Shown one piece after another: positions 43,701 through 55,182 of a stretch of 64,000 nt of DNA. Source of the stretch: Meghimatium bilineatum (lineage: Eukaryota; Mollusca; Gastropoda; Stylommatophora; Philomycidae); NCBI GenBank assembly GCA_034231615.1, contig CM067312.1:69501-133500 (forward strand), read 5' to 3'. Under the pieces are notes generated by a model, which saw only the letters and a list, made by a program, of their open reading frames with translations, did no database searches and was not told where the DNA came from. Each line of letters begins with the position of its first letter. The stretch's first letter is position 1. The translations under genes were made by a program, and so were the position numbers.

Positions 43701-44505
43701 AAACACTACTGCGGTGTTTAAATAGTCCCCAATTTGCTTTTTTATAATTCCATCTTGGAATGCTACATGTATTTCCTGTGAGTTCATTTTTAATACTAAG
43801 GAGGGCTGGTCGATGGTCGCTACCTCCAAGTTGCTTCCCCACTGTTCTATTGATTTCCCAGTTTAGGTCTGCTGAGTACAATGCCAAGTCTGGCGTGGAA
43901 GTGGTTTGCCATGCTCTTGAGTAGTATGTTGGAGGATCTTTTGGCTTATTAAGCAATAGAAGACATTTATCATCTTGCCAGCTTTCAAGTTCTTCTCCTC
44001 TTTTATCCATGTGGTCATAACCCCAGCTTTGAGAGTGACTATTAAAATCTCCACATACTATCAGTCTTCCTCTGTACGGTATTGTGTCCAGGGAAAGGGA
44101 CTGGTCATTTGGACAATAATAATTTAGTAGGTTGAAGTCTGTGTTCTTGGTCTTTAGTTGAAGGACCTGATATTCTGCTTCTTCCATGTATATCTCAGTT
44201 TGATGTGCGCTAATATTATTTTTGACTAGAGTTAGTATACCTCCTTTTCTTCTGTCTATTCGATCAGCTCTAAAGCACTGATAACCTGCAATTTTAAAGG
44301 CTACATCTTTGCTGAGGTGTGTCTCTTGTATGCAACAAATGCTGACCTGTTCCTTAAGAAGGGTGTTTTCTAATTCTAATTTCTTGCTAAAGCCATCTTT
44401 TTTGCTATTTACACCCTCAGCATTCCAGTGCATTATTGTAAGTGGTGTCTCATTGGTTGGTAATATTTGTTGGTCAGTTATTACTCTTGTGCCTCCTGGC
44501 TCCAC
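40790..44505 (-). pseudogene. I-like LINE single ORF (EN-RT-RNase H-CCHC), decayed
   Basis: From ATG at 44505: endonuclease LTIMHWNAEGVNSKK, CCIQETHLS, LLNYYCPNDQSL, VCGDFNSHSQSWGYD, GSDHRPALLSI; RT at 43312-42690 (KSPGIDEISNEMIK, YTPISLTSCLCKTMERI, QQAGFRQCYSTEDQ) and 42640-41714 (HGVPQGGVLSPTLF, LYADDLVLW, YLGVTFDAKMTW); RNase H (VYTDGSAQNAVKNGG, DLASTE-region decayed near 41300); closing HMYTKFKIGTTSKCNCG. Frame breaks lie near 43530, 42690, 41715, 41370 and 41150. The catalytic YADD and endonuclease boxes are kept, but the ORF is not continuous. Confidence 0.85.
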
Positions 44506-44827
44506 AAGGCAATCGAAGAGGACCTCCAGTCGTATGGGGTGGGCCCTTTCGAGGTATAGGGCCCGGTGCTACTCTTGCCTGGTGAGTCGTCACAGGGTTA
44601 GCACCATAACGGGGTAATGCAGATATAGACATTCATGTGCGATAATGCATGACATTCTGATTGTTGCGGTGCGCCTTCTGGCCAAATGTCGCTGACTTCA
44701 GCACCTTTACTTGCTAGGCAAGACTGTGGTCCTGCCCGAATGTGGGAGGGCTCGGCCAGTCTTAGTTTCCAGCCTCTGCTGGCTGGACTAAGCCCCATCT
44801 CCACGCCAAGGAGCTGGCCTCGATGGC
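44506..44827 (-). promoter_or_regulatory. I-like LINE 5' leader with conserved hairpins
   Basis: In transcript sense, CTTAGT-CCAGCC-AGCAGA-GGCTGG-AA-ACTAAG (44792-44761) forms two stacked perfect 6-bp stems with an AA bulge, and GGCAGGAC-CACA-GTCTTGCC (44736-44717) forms an 8-bp hairpin with one G-U pair. The block ctatacctcgaaagggccc near 44540-44562 is shared with the leader at 15.76 kb. It probably serves as internal promoter and/or structured 5' UTR; this is inference. Confidence 0.5.
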
Positions 44828-44841
44828 GGCAGTTCTTATAC

Positions 44842-45055
44842 AAAGGATCTTTCACCTTCTAGCAGTTGTCCTTTGATACAATACATTTCCAGAGTTTCCC
44901 ATAGTACGTCCCTATAGTATACTCTATCAAACGTCTTCTCTTGATCTATAAATATTGCAATTAGTTCTTTGTTGTATTCTATCGCTCTCTCACTCATTTG
45001 TCTCAGCGTGAACAAGGCGTCTGTGCAGCTAACCCCTCTTCTAATGTGTATCATC
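44842..45055 (-). mobile_element. RTE-like LINE, RT N-side (split copy)
   Basis: IHIRRGVSCTDALFTLRQMS, NKELIAIFIDQEKTFDRV and DVLWETLEMYCIKGQLLEG continue into the fragment at 40738. Ends abruptly at 45055. Confidence 0.8.
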
Positions 45056-47260
45056 GTAAAGTAGGCCTATAATTATTCAAAACTTTTCTAGACAACAATC
45101 TCAATAAAATTGCCGGAATTTTGGAAGTTTGCCAGAATTCAGGTCGGAAACTTTGTAAACACTATATGTATGAAGTGTGTACGTGATAGCGAATCTACAT
45201 AACTGAATTGTATGGACATTATACACAATGATTCAATGTTAATGTATAGTTTGATGGGAAAGGACATTATTTATCAACCAGAATCTTAGCTAGAGATTAG
45301 TATGATTTTAATGTCGTATGGAACTTTATCGTAGTTCTGAAATAAAAATGTGAGGACATAATTTGATTTATTGAAGAACAGAACTCAGTGATTTTGAGGA
45401 AAAGAAGATGATTTTGAGAGGGATCTCTTAAACTATAGAAATTTCAATACAACCAAAGCTAACAACGTGCCCATTCGGTTAGAGGAAAAAGTCAGGAAAT
45501 TAAAAAACCACTGGAAATATAAAACCCAATAATTTAGATAATTAGAAAGAAAAGGAGTGTCTATTTTTATATGAATTATAATTAGTTGGTGGTGTGTAGT
45601 TGGATCAATTGTTACAGTGGAAGAGATGACAAAGTAAATTGACTTTTATGAGGTGTCTACAATGAGAAATTTATTTCTGGAAACTGTAGGGATAATTTTG
45701 AATTGTATCAGAATTAGGATATAATCCTTTAAAATTAGAGATAGTGGAGTCTGTGCATAAAGGACAATAGGTTAATTGTGTGAAGTAATTTTCTTAGAGG
45801 ATTAATGAAGAATTAAACTACAAACTAAGGATGGGTCAGAAAGTTGATAAACTGATTTCTGATAAGGTCGTACAAAAAATTTGAGAAATTAGTTTTATAG
45901 AAGTGTAGAATGTAGAAATTAACGTATGAATTTATGGAAATATGAAGAGATTAGTCTACAATTTAGTTTAGTTGTAGTGACGTCCTGAGTGGACTCACCA
46001 CTAAACTTTGTTCAACAGCACAGGTTGTGAATTTGATAGAATTTTGAGCAAAATGCCTCAGGTAATGCAAACAAAAGGAAATTGAAATTCTGGAAGCATA
46101 TGTGGCCTTCCCAACATATTTTTGGTTCTGCGTTAGGTGAAAAAGAAAAAGAACACTTTCTCCAATGACAGTTAAATCGATGGTTGTACTAAAATACAAT
46201 GAAGATTAATGAGACACTCTTTATTCAGAAAGCCTGTTGAGAGTCTTAAAAGAAGACAAAAATCGAGAAATGGGTCTAAGTAAGATGAACTACAGATGTT
46301 GCTAGAAGGAGACTGCTGAATTTTTACTATGGGTGGGAATCCAAATTTTCCAGAAAAAGTTTATAGATAACAACATCAGGGATAAAGGAGACAGTCAATA
46401 GGTTACAATTACCAAGAAGATGATTGTGTTGAAATCCTTTTGTATATTCCTTTTGTGATTCACTTTTGAACATATATATATGTATAAATGAAACCGAATA
46501 ACAAATTAAGAAAAACAATTTAACTGGGAACTTTGGTGCGTAACAACATATAAATAGAACTTTTAAGAACATTTTTTAAAAAGAACTTCTAAATCAAGGG
46601 AATGGAAGATCACAAGACATTGTCATGTTTTCCTTTTTAATGTACAACTTGAGAGACAAATTCTACAAACATCAGTTACTCTTTGTTACTTAGTTAAATT
46701 TTTTTAGATATTAAATCAGTATTAGATAATTAAGGGGAAATAAGATGAATAAGGAAGGAAACTACATAGTTGAGTTTTCACTGCTTCACCTTGATCAAGA
46801 ACTGAATTTTTACAACAGTTACAATAGATTTTCTTTCATGTGAGTACTATGTTTATATTCATATAGATTGTTAAAGATTATGATGTGAATATTTTCCTGC
46901 TCTGAGAACAATTCATCCAAAACGCCTATGCACAAATAAAACACTGTGAGACCTATGGATACAGGGTATTTTTTTTATCTTGAGTTTTAAAGGTAACAGA
47001 GTTATTGTAGAACAATTGTATAACGTTGGTAGAAACTCCTGTTATATATTTATGAGGACACAACAACTGCAGAGATAAAAAGTATGAGAATAGATGACCC
47101 AAGGGTCATCACAGACTGAAACACTATATGATCACGAGGACATGAGAATATTAGATGACCTACCATAAATGAGAATGTTTAATTCAGTTAATTTATAGAA
47201 ATACCATTATGGTGGCCCCCCTATCCTAAATTGTGTCGTTTAATTACATAGACACTATTA
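45056..47260. other. 2.2 kb AT-rich intron, no gene recognised
   Basis: No domain, repeat unit or LINE motif could be supported on either strand. Small open frames are of the size expected by chance in AT-rich DNA. Confidence 0.55.
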
Positions 47261-47264
47261 TAAA

Positions 47265-47750
47265 ATCTTGCTGTTGAACTCTTGTCACATGTCATATTTT
47301 ATGGTTTAACTCTTGTTGTATGTCATATCTTAATGTTCAACTCTTGTTGTATGTCATATCTTATTGTTGAACTCTTGCTGTATATCGTATCTTGATGTAT
47401 GTCATATTGTGTTGTATGTCCTACCTTGTATGTCATATTTTGGTGTATGTCATATCTTATTGAACTCTTGTTGTATTAGTATATCTTGTTGTATGTCATA
47501 TCTTGTTGAATGTTCTATCGTGTATGTCATATTTTATTGTATGCTATATCTTATTGTTGAACTTTTGTTGTATGGCATATTTTGGTGTATGTCATATCTT
47601 GTTATATGTCATATTTTATTGTATGCTATATCTTATTGTTGAAGTCTTATTGTATGTCATATCTTGTTGCATGTTTATCTTGTTATATGTCATATCTTGG
47701 TGTATGTCATATCTTATTATTGAACTCTTGGAGTTATTGTGTGTGTTCTT
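47265..47750. repeat. Degenerate minisatellite (ttgtatgtcatatctt type)
   Basis: Irregular units around tgttgtatgtcatatctta and tgttgaactcttg, about 18-50 bp composite. Open frames across it come from the repeat. Confidence 0.8.
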
Positions 47751-47762
47751 CTGTATCAGTTC

Positions 47763-47813
47763 TCAACATCCTTCAGATTATCCTGATGTGGTCCAGCATC
47801 TTGCAGATTATCA
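47763..47813. repeat. 30-bp minisatellite, left of LINE
   Basis: Unit cagattatcatgatgtggtc plus cagcatcttg. The same array continues at 51077-51190, showing that the LINE inserted into it. Confidence 0.85.
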
Positions 47814-50800
47814 TAGTTAGTTAGTTAGTCGTCGGATCATCATCACTGCAAACTGGACACATCCATAGTTGCTCCGATCTCTCCTTGAGTGTATCCGCCA
47901 TCACACTTCTGCTGACAGTACCGGTCCTATGCTGGTTGACCATCATTCTTCTGCACCCTCCAAAATGTTCACCTCTAGCAACAACTCATTTCAATCCCTG
48001 ATCTTTAATCCTAGCCATTGAAAAGGAATCATCATCCACATTAGTCTCACTCTCGCGTGTTATATCTCTTAAGGGGTTCAAAACGTCAGCGCGATCCATT
48101 GCCCCATCGCCCTGAGCCACAATCGCACACGATGCCAGTTGATCCGCTCTTTCATTGCCTTGAACGCCCACATGTCCCAGCACGAAAATAAATGTAACCG
48201 CTTTCAAGCTCGCATTTCTCAAGGCCTCAATCCACTGTTCACGAACGAGACCCACTTGTACCTTCTTAATCATACTCATAGAGTCACTCAAGATGCAGAC
48301 CTGCATTACCTTCTGTGTGCGTAGCCACTCAAATGCCTTGGTCACCGCCATAGTCTCATGGTCATACTACTCGTAGTGACCGCAAAGGCACCACTTTCCT
48401 CCTTGATCGTTTTACCTGAGCACTGAGCTGTAAAGGCCCAAGCACAGCGAACATGCCTAATTACAGATCCATCAGTGTATATAATCACATCCCCCTCTTT
48501 GGTATTCTCACTGATTAAAGCGTGCACTTCTTTCTCCACAGCTGTGGGACACCATTCTCTGCATTCCCTGCTAAGTGATATTACTACTCTCAAACAAGTT
48601 TCGAAATCTGTGGGTAGACCTATCCATTCCGCACCTGCTGCCACATCATGTAATCTGCACACGCTTTATATTACATCCTCAGCACGTCCCATACACAACC
48701 TTCCTCTCTTGAGTCTGCTGTCTTTAAATTTCTGTATTTCGGAATGCAACGGGTGTTCCTTATCTGCATGTATTTGAAGGTACGCCCGTGCACAGCAATA
48801 CTGTAATCTATGCTCAGCTGTTGGGCAGTCAAGTAGGTATCGCATAGCTCTTGTCGATGTGTCTCTTGTGCATCCCAGAATGATACGCATTGCTGGATTC
48901 TGGACTCTATCCAGTCTTTCAATCTGAGTTTGGCTAAGAGTCAGAATTGCCAGTGCATATTCCACCACAGCCACAACCAAACCCTGGTACAAAAGAAATA
49001 ACAATCTTTGCTCACACTGCGCAGCAGCCATAACCTTCATTGCTGCTAGGCCTTTGCCTGCCCTTATGATAATATGGTCAACATGTTCCCTGAAACTCAG
49101 GCTTCTGTCAAAAAACACACCCAGATATCTCATTGTGCTAGTTCTTTCTAAACTTTTCCCGGACAACGAAACTTGTGGCATGGGTGTCTTTACCATGTGA
49201 TTGTTCAAGGAAAACCACGTCACGAATGCCTTAGATGGATCAACCACTGCTCCCATATCTCGACACCAATTTGTCAGTCTGCCCAGCTCATTCTGTAGTT
49301 CCACGATGCACTCTTCTCGATTTCTGCCCTGTCTATACACCAGGATATCATTGGCATATGACATCGTTCTGCCAACACCTGTGATTTGATTGCCAGCGAT
49401 ATGTACTGTGTATACATTGAAAAGTACAGGAGATAGAGGCGATCCCTGTGGCAGGCCAGGGCTAATAACCGTTGGTGTAGATATCCAGTTACCACACTTA
49501 AGAACTACAACCCTGTGCATCAGGGCGGCGCCAACCCAACGCACGACAAAAGGATTAACTGCAAGATTTAACAGCTGGTGCATCAAGATATCCAAGGACA
49601 CCCTATTGTACGCATCCTCAAGGTCTATTGCGACCGCACATGTCTCCATGCGTGAATCAAACCCCTCAAAAACATCCTGCGCAAATATGGCTGCATTCTG
49701 CCATGTCTTCTTTCCTGGACGATATCCTCCTAATAATGTTGGTAAACACTTATTTCTTTCAAGATACCACGATACCTTCAGGGCCACAATTTTTTCCAAA
49801 AGCTTGCCAATTGTATTCTGCATAGTTATTATTCTGTAGACATGTATCCTGGTGTGATCCTTCCCAGGTTTGTGTAGTGGAACTAAATAGCTGTGCAACC
49901 AGTCTTCTTTCACTGTGCCCTTTAGAAGGCTATTATTGAACATGTCCGCCAACTCTCCCAACTCCTAATCCGTTCTTCGACTAATGTCATCGTATCTAAT
50001 ACCATCTGGCCCGGGTGCTGTGTTTTTTGTACTTTTCAGTGCATTGCTGATTTCTTCAATTGTGATTAGCATATGGTTTTCCATGATCAAGTTCTTACAC
50101 GTGTCTGTGAGCGTTTTCCTGATTTCTTGATATGCCTCCACATTTCTCTGACCAATTTGTGCGGTGTAGTGTGCCAGCAACGCCGCACCTTTTGTCTCGT
50201 CCGTCTTCTGCCAGACGGTATCGTCACTCTGGAAATCGGCAATATTCACACATCTTGTCAGACCATTCATGGACTTGTGTAACCGCCAGAACAATTTTAG
50301 TGACTTTTCGCGTGTGATCTCCTTGCAAAATTCGTCCCATTTTTACGCCTTTGCTGACTTTGCAATATCTTTGAATCTTTGGACTAAGATATCTTTCTTC
50401 CGTTTCCATTGTGCGACCTCCATGGGCTGAGCCGCAACACATTTCCGTGCCCTTTGCCATAGTGATACTGCTTTCCGTTTCTCGCTCCATGCCCTTTGAA
50501 CCTCTTCGTTCCACCAGGGGGGGCCTATCCCACACCTGATTTCCCACTACTTGAGCCTTACGTTTGTCTTGTCAAATTCTGCTCACAACATCCACTCCTC
50601 TGCGATCATACTTAAAGGATCTTACCTTTGGCCTTATCTGCTTACTTTTGTCATTTTTTAAGAGAACAACACATGGGAGGTGGTCACTGCCATGATGCCC
50701 CAGCATGTCCCATTTGCAGGTAGCCACAGAAGCTGATGACACCAATGCCAGGTCGATAGTGCTATCATCATCACCATCCCTGCTTGCCATCCTTGTTATA

Positions 50801-51076
50801 CGGCTATCGTTAAGGCACACCAGGTCCATATCTGTCAGGGCCTCCTCAAGTTCTCTTCCCTGTTTGTTCGAAGCACTATTGCTCCATGATGTACCTTTCG
50901 CATTGAAGTCACCACAAATCTCCCCTAGGATCTTCCAACCCTGAAGATCAATGCTCGTGTTGCAGGCATACACATTTACAATCATGATTGGGTGCTGGAC
51001 CCTCTGAACCCTCACTGCCTGTAACTGGATATTGTCACTATCCCACTTGGACATATCAACCTCGCATACACTAAAA
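47814..51076 (-). mobile_element. RNase H-bearing LINE of a third lineage, in a minisatellite
   Basis: Possible TSD gcagattatca at 47803-47813 and 51077-51087; because the target is tandem repeat DNA this is not decisive. The minus strand carries endonuclease (51054-50572), RT (about 50294-48666) and RNase H (about 48662-47986). It ends in an ACTAACTAACTA tail at 47814. It is GC-richer than its surroundings. The 5' side is truncated inside the endonuclease. Sequence boxes differ from the I-like copies, so it is a separate clade. Confidence 0.8.
47986..51054 (-). pseudogene. LINE polyprotein EN-RT-RNase H, several breaks
   Basis: Endonuclease end: GEICGDFNAKGTSWSNS, DSTIDLALVSSASV, GHHGSDHLPCVVLL. 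RT: NTAPGPDGIRYDDISR (50294-49965 frame), IGKLLEKIVALKVSWYLE, GGYRPGKKTWQNAAIFAQ, CAVAIDLEDAYNRVS, GLPQGSPLSPVLFNVY, SYANDILVY (the catalytic YADD reads YAND), VTWFSLNN, MRYLGVFFDRS, LDRVQNPAMRIILG. RNase H: VIIYTDGSVIRHVRCAWAF and AVTTSSMTMR, then VCILSDSMSMIKK and GHVGVQGNERADQLAS. Breaks occur near 50550, 50330, 49963, 48664 and 48350. The altered YADD box (second position of the pair is N-D) suggests an inactive RT. Confidence 0.8.
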
Positions 51077-51192
51077 GCAGATTATCATGATGTGGTCCAG
51101 CATCCTGCAGATTATCATGATGTGGTTCAGCATCTTGCAGATTATCATGATGTGGTCAGCATCTTGCAGATTATCATGATGTGGTCCAGCTG
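51077..51192. repeat. 30-bp minisatellite, right of LINE
   Basis: Four units of cagattatcatgatgtggt plus ccagcatctt, continuing the array at 47763. Confidence 0.9.
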
Positions 51193-51735
51193 TAAATGAT
51201 TTACGCTTACATGTATCCAAATAAAACACAAGGACCTTGAACAGATATTATGACCATTAACTTAATATTTAGGAGATTTTTTAAGAGGATGTATGTGAGT
51301 TGACACGAGACAGTTGAAGTTTAAAAAATAATCTTAGAGTTGGGATCAGGAATACATTTTGAAAACAAAACCAGACAGGGATGCTAAAATGACACATGTC
51401 AAACGTGACAAGACTGTTATTGTGAGACAGGGAGAGAAAGCTAAATTGTAGGAAAACCGTAATAGTTATTGATTAACAGTATGAAGGGGGGTGTAAGGAT
51501 TAACTGTTAATTACAAGGCTAGACAACATCTGTGTGACACCAGAAAAACAACAGATGCAGGGTCCAGAAATGGAACGTGTAATATGTCCAGAATATTCAA
51601 GTTGGGAAAATAAATTTATAAAATTGTGTACAGTAAGAAATTGAGAGGGCATTCCTAGATTCATTGTGACCAGGAAACAGTCCAACTAGAATGGTCAGTT
51701 AACCTTAAATTCTTGAGAGACAAACGTCTATAAGT
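51193..51735. other. No recognised gene
   Basis: AT-rich intron sequence without a supported feature. Confidence 0.55.
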
Positions 51736-52378
51736 AGATAGTTAGTTAGTCATCGGATCATCATCATTGCAAACTAGACACGTCCATAGTTGCTCCGATC
51801 TCTCCTTGAGTGCATCCGCCATTACAATTCTCCTGACAGTACAGGTCCTATGCTGGTTGACCATCATTCTTCTGTTCCCTCCAAAATATTCACTTCTAGC
51901 AACACTGCATTTCAATCCCTGATCTTTAATCCTAGCCACTGAAAAGGAATCATCATCCACATTAGCCACACTCTCGCGTGCTATATCTCTTAAGGAGTTC
52001 AAAACATCAGTGCAATCCATTGCCCCATCAACCTGTGCCACAATCATGCATGATGCCAGTTGATCTACTCTTTCATTTCCTTGAACACCCATATGTCCCA
52101 GCATGAAAATAAATGTAACTACTTTCAGCCTCGTCTTTCTCAGGCCTCAATCCACTGTTCGCGAATAAGACCCACTTGTATCTTCTTAATCATACTCATG
52201 GAGTCACTCAAGATGCAGACCTGCGTTACCTTCTGTGTGCATACCCACTCAAATGCCCGGGTCAACGCCAGTCTCCATGGTCATACTACTCGTAGTGTTA
52301 GCAAAGGCACCACTCTCCTCCCTGATCGTTTTACCTGCGCACTGAGCTGTGAAGGCCCAAGCACTGCGAACATCTTAG
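51736..52378 (-). mobile_element. Second copy of the third-lineage LINE, RNase H end
   Basis: Very similar to 47814-48430. The minus strand carries the RNase H end: LGHMGVQGNERVDQLASCMI, DVLNSLRDIARES, VDDDSFSVARIKDQGLKC and CLVCNDDDPMTN. It ends with the same taactaacta tail at 51738 and is 5'-truncated at about 52378. It gives an independent view of the 3' end of this family, including the last coding residues. Confidence 0.85.
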
Positions 52379-52806
52379 ATAAGTCTTGGTGATGCTGTAT
52401 ATTTAGTATAGGAACCGACTTGCTTCCAAAACAGTTAATATATAGTGCAGATGCAATTGATTTACTCATGAATAGGCCTGATCACGGATAGCATAAATTG
52501 TCATGGAGAATGAATATCATTGCACTCCTCATTCTACACTTGCATATGATGGAAATTTTAATCCTGAGAAATAATATCAGTTCAAAGTTGGACATGTGAA
52601 AGAAAAATATAATATTCACAGAAGAGATGTCAAATGACAAATGCCACATCACGCACAGAGAACGCACAGAGATGATGAAAATAGTTACATAGGAATCTTG
52701 AACTTAATATCTAATGAGTATTAAATAAACAACTTCCGAATGGTTGCATTCTGGACAATTAAATAGCTGGATAAAGATACGTCTAAACATAATTTTTTCT
52801 CGTTGG

Positions 52807-52849
<43 letters not shown>

Positions 52850-54050
52850 TTAAATAACCAACTGTGCTGACTAATTTTTAAAAATATTATTCTTTCGGAA
52901 ATTTGTAACTATAACAAGAACAGTGGACTCTTAAAGGAACTGATTGATTCTGTACAGCTCACTATCGACAAGTCATGCGTTCTTGTGTGTTTCCCTATGC
53001 ATACAGTTTATCTATTTATTCAGTTTTTGCGTAAATTAACAGACGGATAGTAACAATAGAAAATTTTGGGTCATTAACAAATATCAAATGAGCTGGTCTA
53101 TAATGTTTGACGTGTGATACTTGGAGTTTTACTGGAGGTATAGTCCTGAAGAGTGCTGTCTCTGATATTATAAGGAGAGAAGCATTGTAAGAATTAATTT
53201 CCAAGTTTTACTCTGAAACCGACTGAATGCTGGAAAACCTGAAAACTGAGGGATGGCAGTGCAGTATAAGTACAACCAGGTACAGATGCGAACAACGATT
53301 ATTACAGGAGGACGACAGACACAACAGTGGATAAAACTTAAAGATATTTATTGTCTTATTGTTGCGATAATTAAGATTTAGATAATAACCACTCTTTGAT
53401 TGATAGTTATGAATCATGTATGTTTGAATTATATATGTTGATGAAGTTCATATTGGAAAAGAGGTAATTTGAAGCCCATAAACACACATGCAGTTGCATC
53501 TGTGGTCTCACCAAAGGCCCACTAGACAAACCACCCATGCAACAGTAAACTTTAGTAGATGACATTCCGTTATCTGCTTATAGAAGCTTCATGGCACGTC
53601 ATCTATACAATTATGCTTCTCATGCTTTTATTTTGTTGTTGTTGCAATGTGTTTTATGCTTTGTTATTTGCATTTATGTTTGCGCCTTCTGTGGTTGGGA
53701 AGGAGCCAGAGATGTAATGAGCAGCACCAGGGAGGAGGAAACTGACAGCACTGTTTTTTCCTATGACTGAGGCCCATCATAGAGGCATAGTGACTCAGGA
53801 TGTGACAATCCTTTTGACGTGAACATTTGGTTGCATGCCTGGAGCAATAGAGAAGTTTGGCATAACCACTAGTTAATTGATGGCAGGGAATGGGCACAGT
53901 GAACCCTATCTTGGCTGCAGTGGCTCAGAGCAATGCGCAAGTTGAAGTTCCTGGTGGTGTGACAGTTATTCTCTGGTGGAACACATTTATTTTAGTAACA
54001 TAGATTAAGCACATATATTTGTTTTTAAACATGGAGAGATGTAGAAGGAG
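52379..54050. other. AT-rich intron, (TA)n at 52808-52846
   Basis: One TA microsatellite. Between 53460 and 53960 the composition is closer to 45% GC by eye but no domain or repeat is recognised. Confidence 0.55.
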
Positions 54051-54056
54051 GCTTAC

Positions 54057-54290
54057 TTAATTACTCCTTGATCATGACGTTGAACCTCAGCAGATAGATC
54101 TAGTTTCTGTCCAAGAACATCTTCACTATTTCCTTGATACTTAGTGTTGCCACTGTGTTCAACCAAAGAATTGTCAATAAACTTTGCCATACTGGCAACT
54201 GTTGGGTAGAGAAAAAGGTCACGAACTGCCAAATTGACTTTGAATCTTCTTTTCACTTGCTGTAAAAGTTCTGTAGCCATAAGGGAATGT
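54057..54290 (-). CDS. A-T-R reductase gene, carrier-protein exon
   Basis: Read from 54290 to 54057, acceptor tttgtctag and donor GTAAGC. It begins with one base, then HSLMATELLQQVKRRFKVNL, AVRDLFLYPTVASMAKFID and a polar linker. Joined to the previous exon (FFDLGG) it gives the D-L-G-G-H-S-L motif in which Ser carries the 4'-phosphopantetheine arm. F.V.L.VRDLF..PTV..MA is the usual helix II-IV pattern of a peptidyl-carrier domain. Linker residues 45-77 are variable, as expected before an R domain. Ends in phase 2, matching the exon at 37460. Confidence 0.9.
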
Positions 54291-54369
54291 CTAGACAAAG
54301 AAAATCATTGGAATATTTGAGGAGAATTGTATATGTCCATGAAATATTGAGATGACAGAATAAACCAAA

Positions 54370-55182
54370 AAAGTTACAAATGTAATGTTGATAGGCTAGA
54401 TATGTGTGTAACCATATTGATAGGCTAGATATGCAAACACATTGATTGGCTAGATATGTATGCGAACACATCGACATGCTAGATATGTATGCTAACACAT
54501 TGATATGCTAGATATGTATGCTAACACATTGATAGGCTAGTTATACATTTAAACACATTGATAGGCTAGAAATGAAAACACATTAATAGGCTAGATATGC
54601 ATGCAAACACATTGATAGGCTAGATATGCATGCAAACACCTTGATAGGCTTGATATGCATGCAAACACATTGATAGGCTAGATATGAAAATACATTGATA
54701 GGCTAGATATGAAAACAAATTGATAGGCTAGATATGAAAACACATTGATAGGCTAGGTATGAAAAAATATTGAAAGCCTAGATATGTATGCGAACACATT
54801 GATAGGCTAGATATGCATGCAAACACATTGATAGGCTAGATATGAAAACACATTGATAGGCTAGGTATGAAAAAAACATTGAAAGGCTAGATATGTATGT
54901 GAACACATTGATAGGCTAGATATATATACTAACACATTGATAGGCTAGATATGCATGTAAACACATTGATAGGCTAGATATGTATGCTAACACATTGATA
55001 GGCTAGATATGCATGTAAATACATTGATAGGCTAGATATGAAAACACATTGATAGGCTAGATATACATGTAAACACATTGATAGGCTAGATAGGAAAACA
55101 CATTGACAGACTAGATATATATATGCTAACACATTGATAGGCTAGATATGTATGCTAACACATTAATAGGCTAGATATGTCA
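54370..55182. repeat. About 28-bp minisatellite (cattgataggctagatatg)
   Basis: About 29 units of acacattgataggctagatatg followed by a variable 4-10 bp piece (aaaac, catgcaa, tatgcta). The core is well conserved and the spacer varies. Confidence 0.9.

Larger units (their letters stand above)
40739..44827 (-). mobile_element. Apparently complete I-like LINE in RTE, 14-bp TSD
   Basis: Flanked by ggcagttcttatac at 40725-40738 and 44828-44841. The 4.09-kb element has a GC-rich 5' leader (44827-44506), one long coding region (endonuclease, RT, RNase H, CCHC) and a 3' tail gaacgaaagaataagaataa. No gag-like ORF1 lies between leader and endonuclease. It is a different subfamily from the 10/16/32 kb copies, sharing the leader structure and domain order. 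Confidence 0.85.

Noticed and set aside
44717-44827. HDV-like self-cleaving ribozyme at the LINE 5' end
   Set aside because: The visible pairing is nested hairpins. I could not fit the HDV double pseudoknot (P1' does not directly follow P3'), so no ribozyme is claimed; a descriptor search would decide.
47364-47824. Cys/Tyr-rich membrane protein
   Set aside because: The frame follows a degenerate tandem repeat (tatgtcatatctt), with overlapping frames giving the same composition.
54370-55182. CRISPR-like array with 19-bp repeat and short variable spacer
   Set aside because: The spacers are 4-10 bp and drawn from a few recurring forms. It is a degenerate minisatellite.
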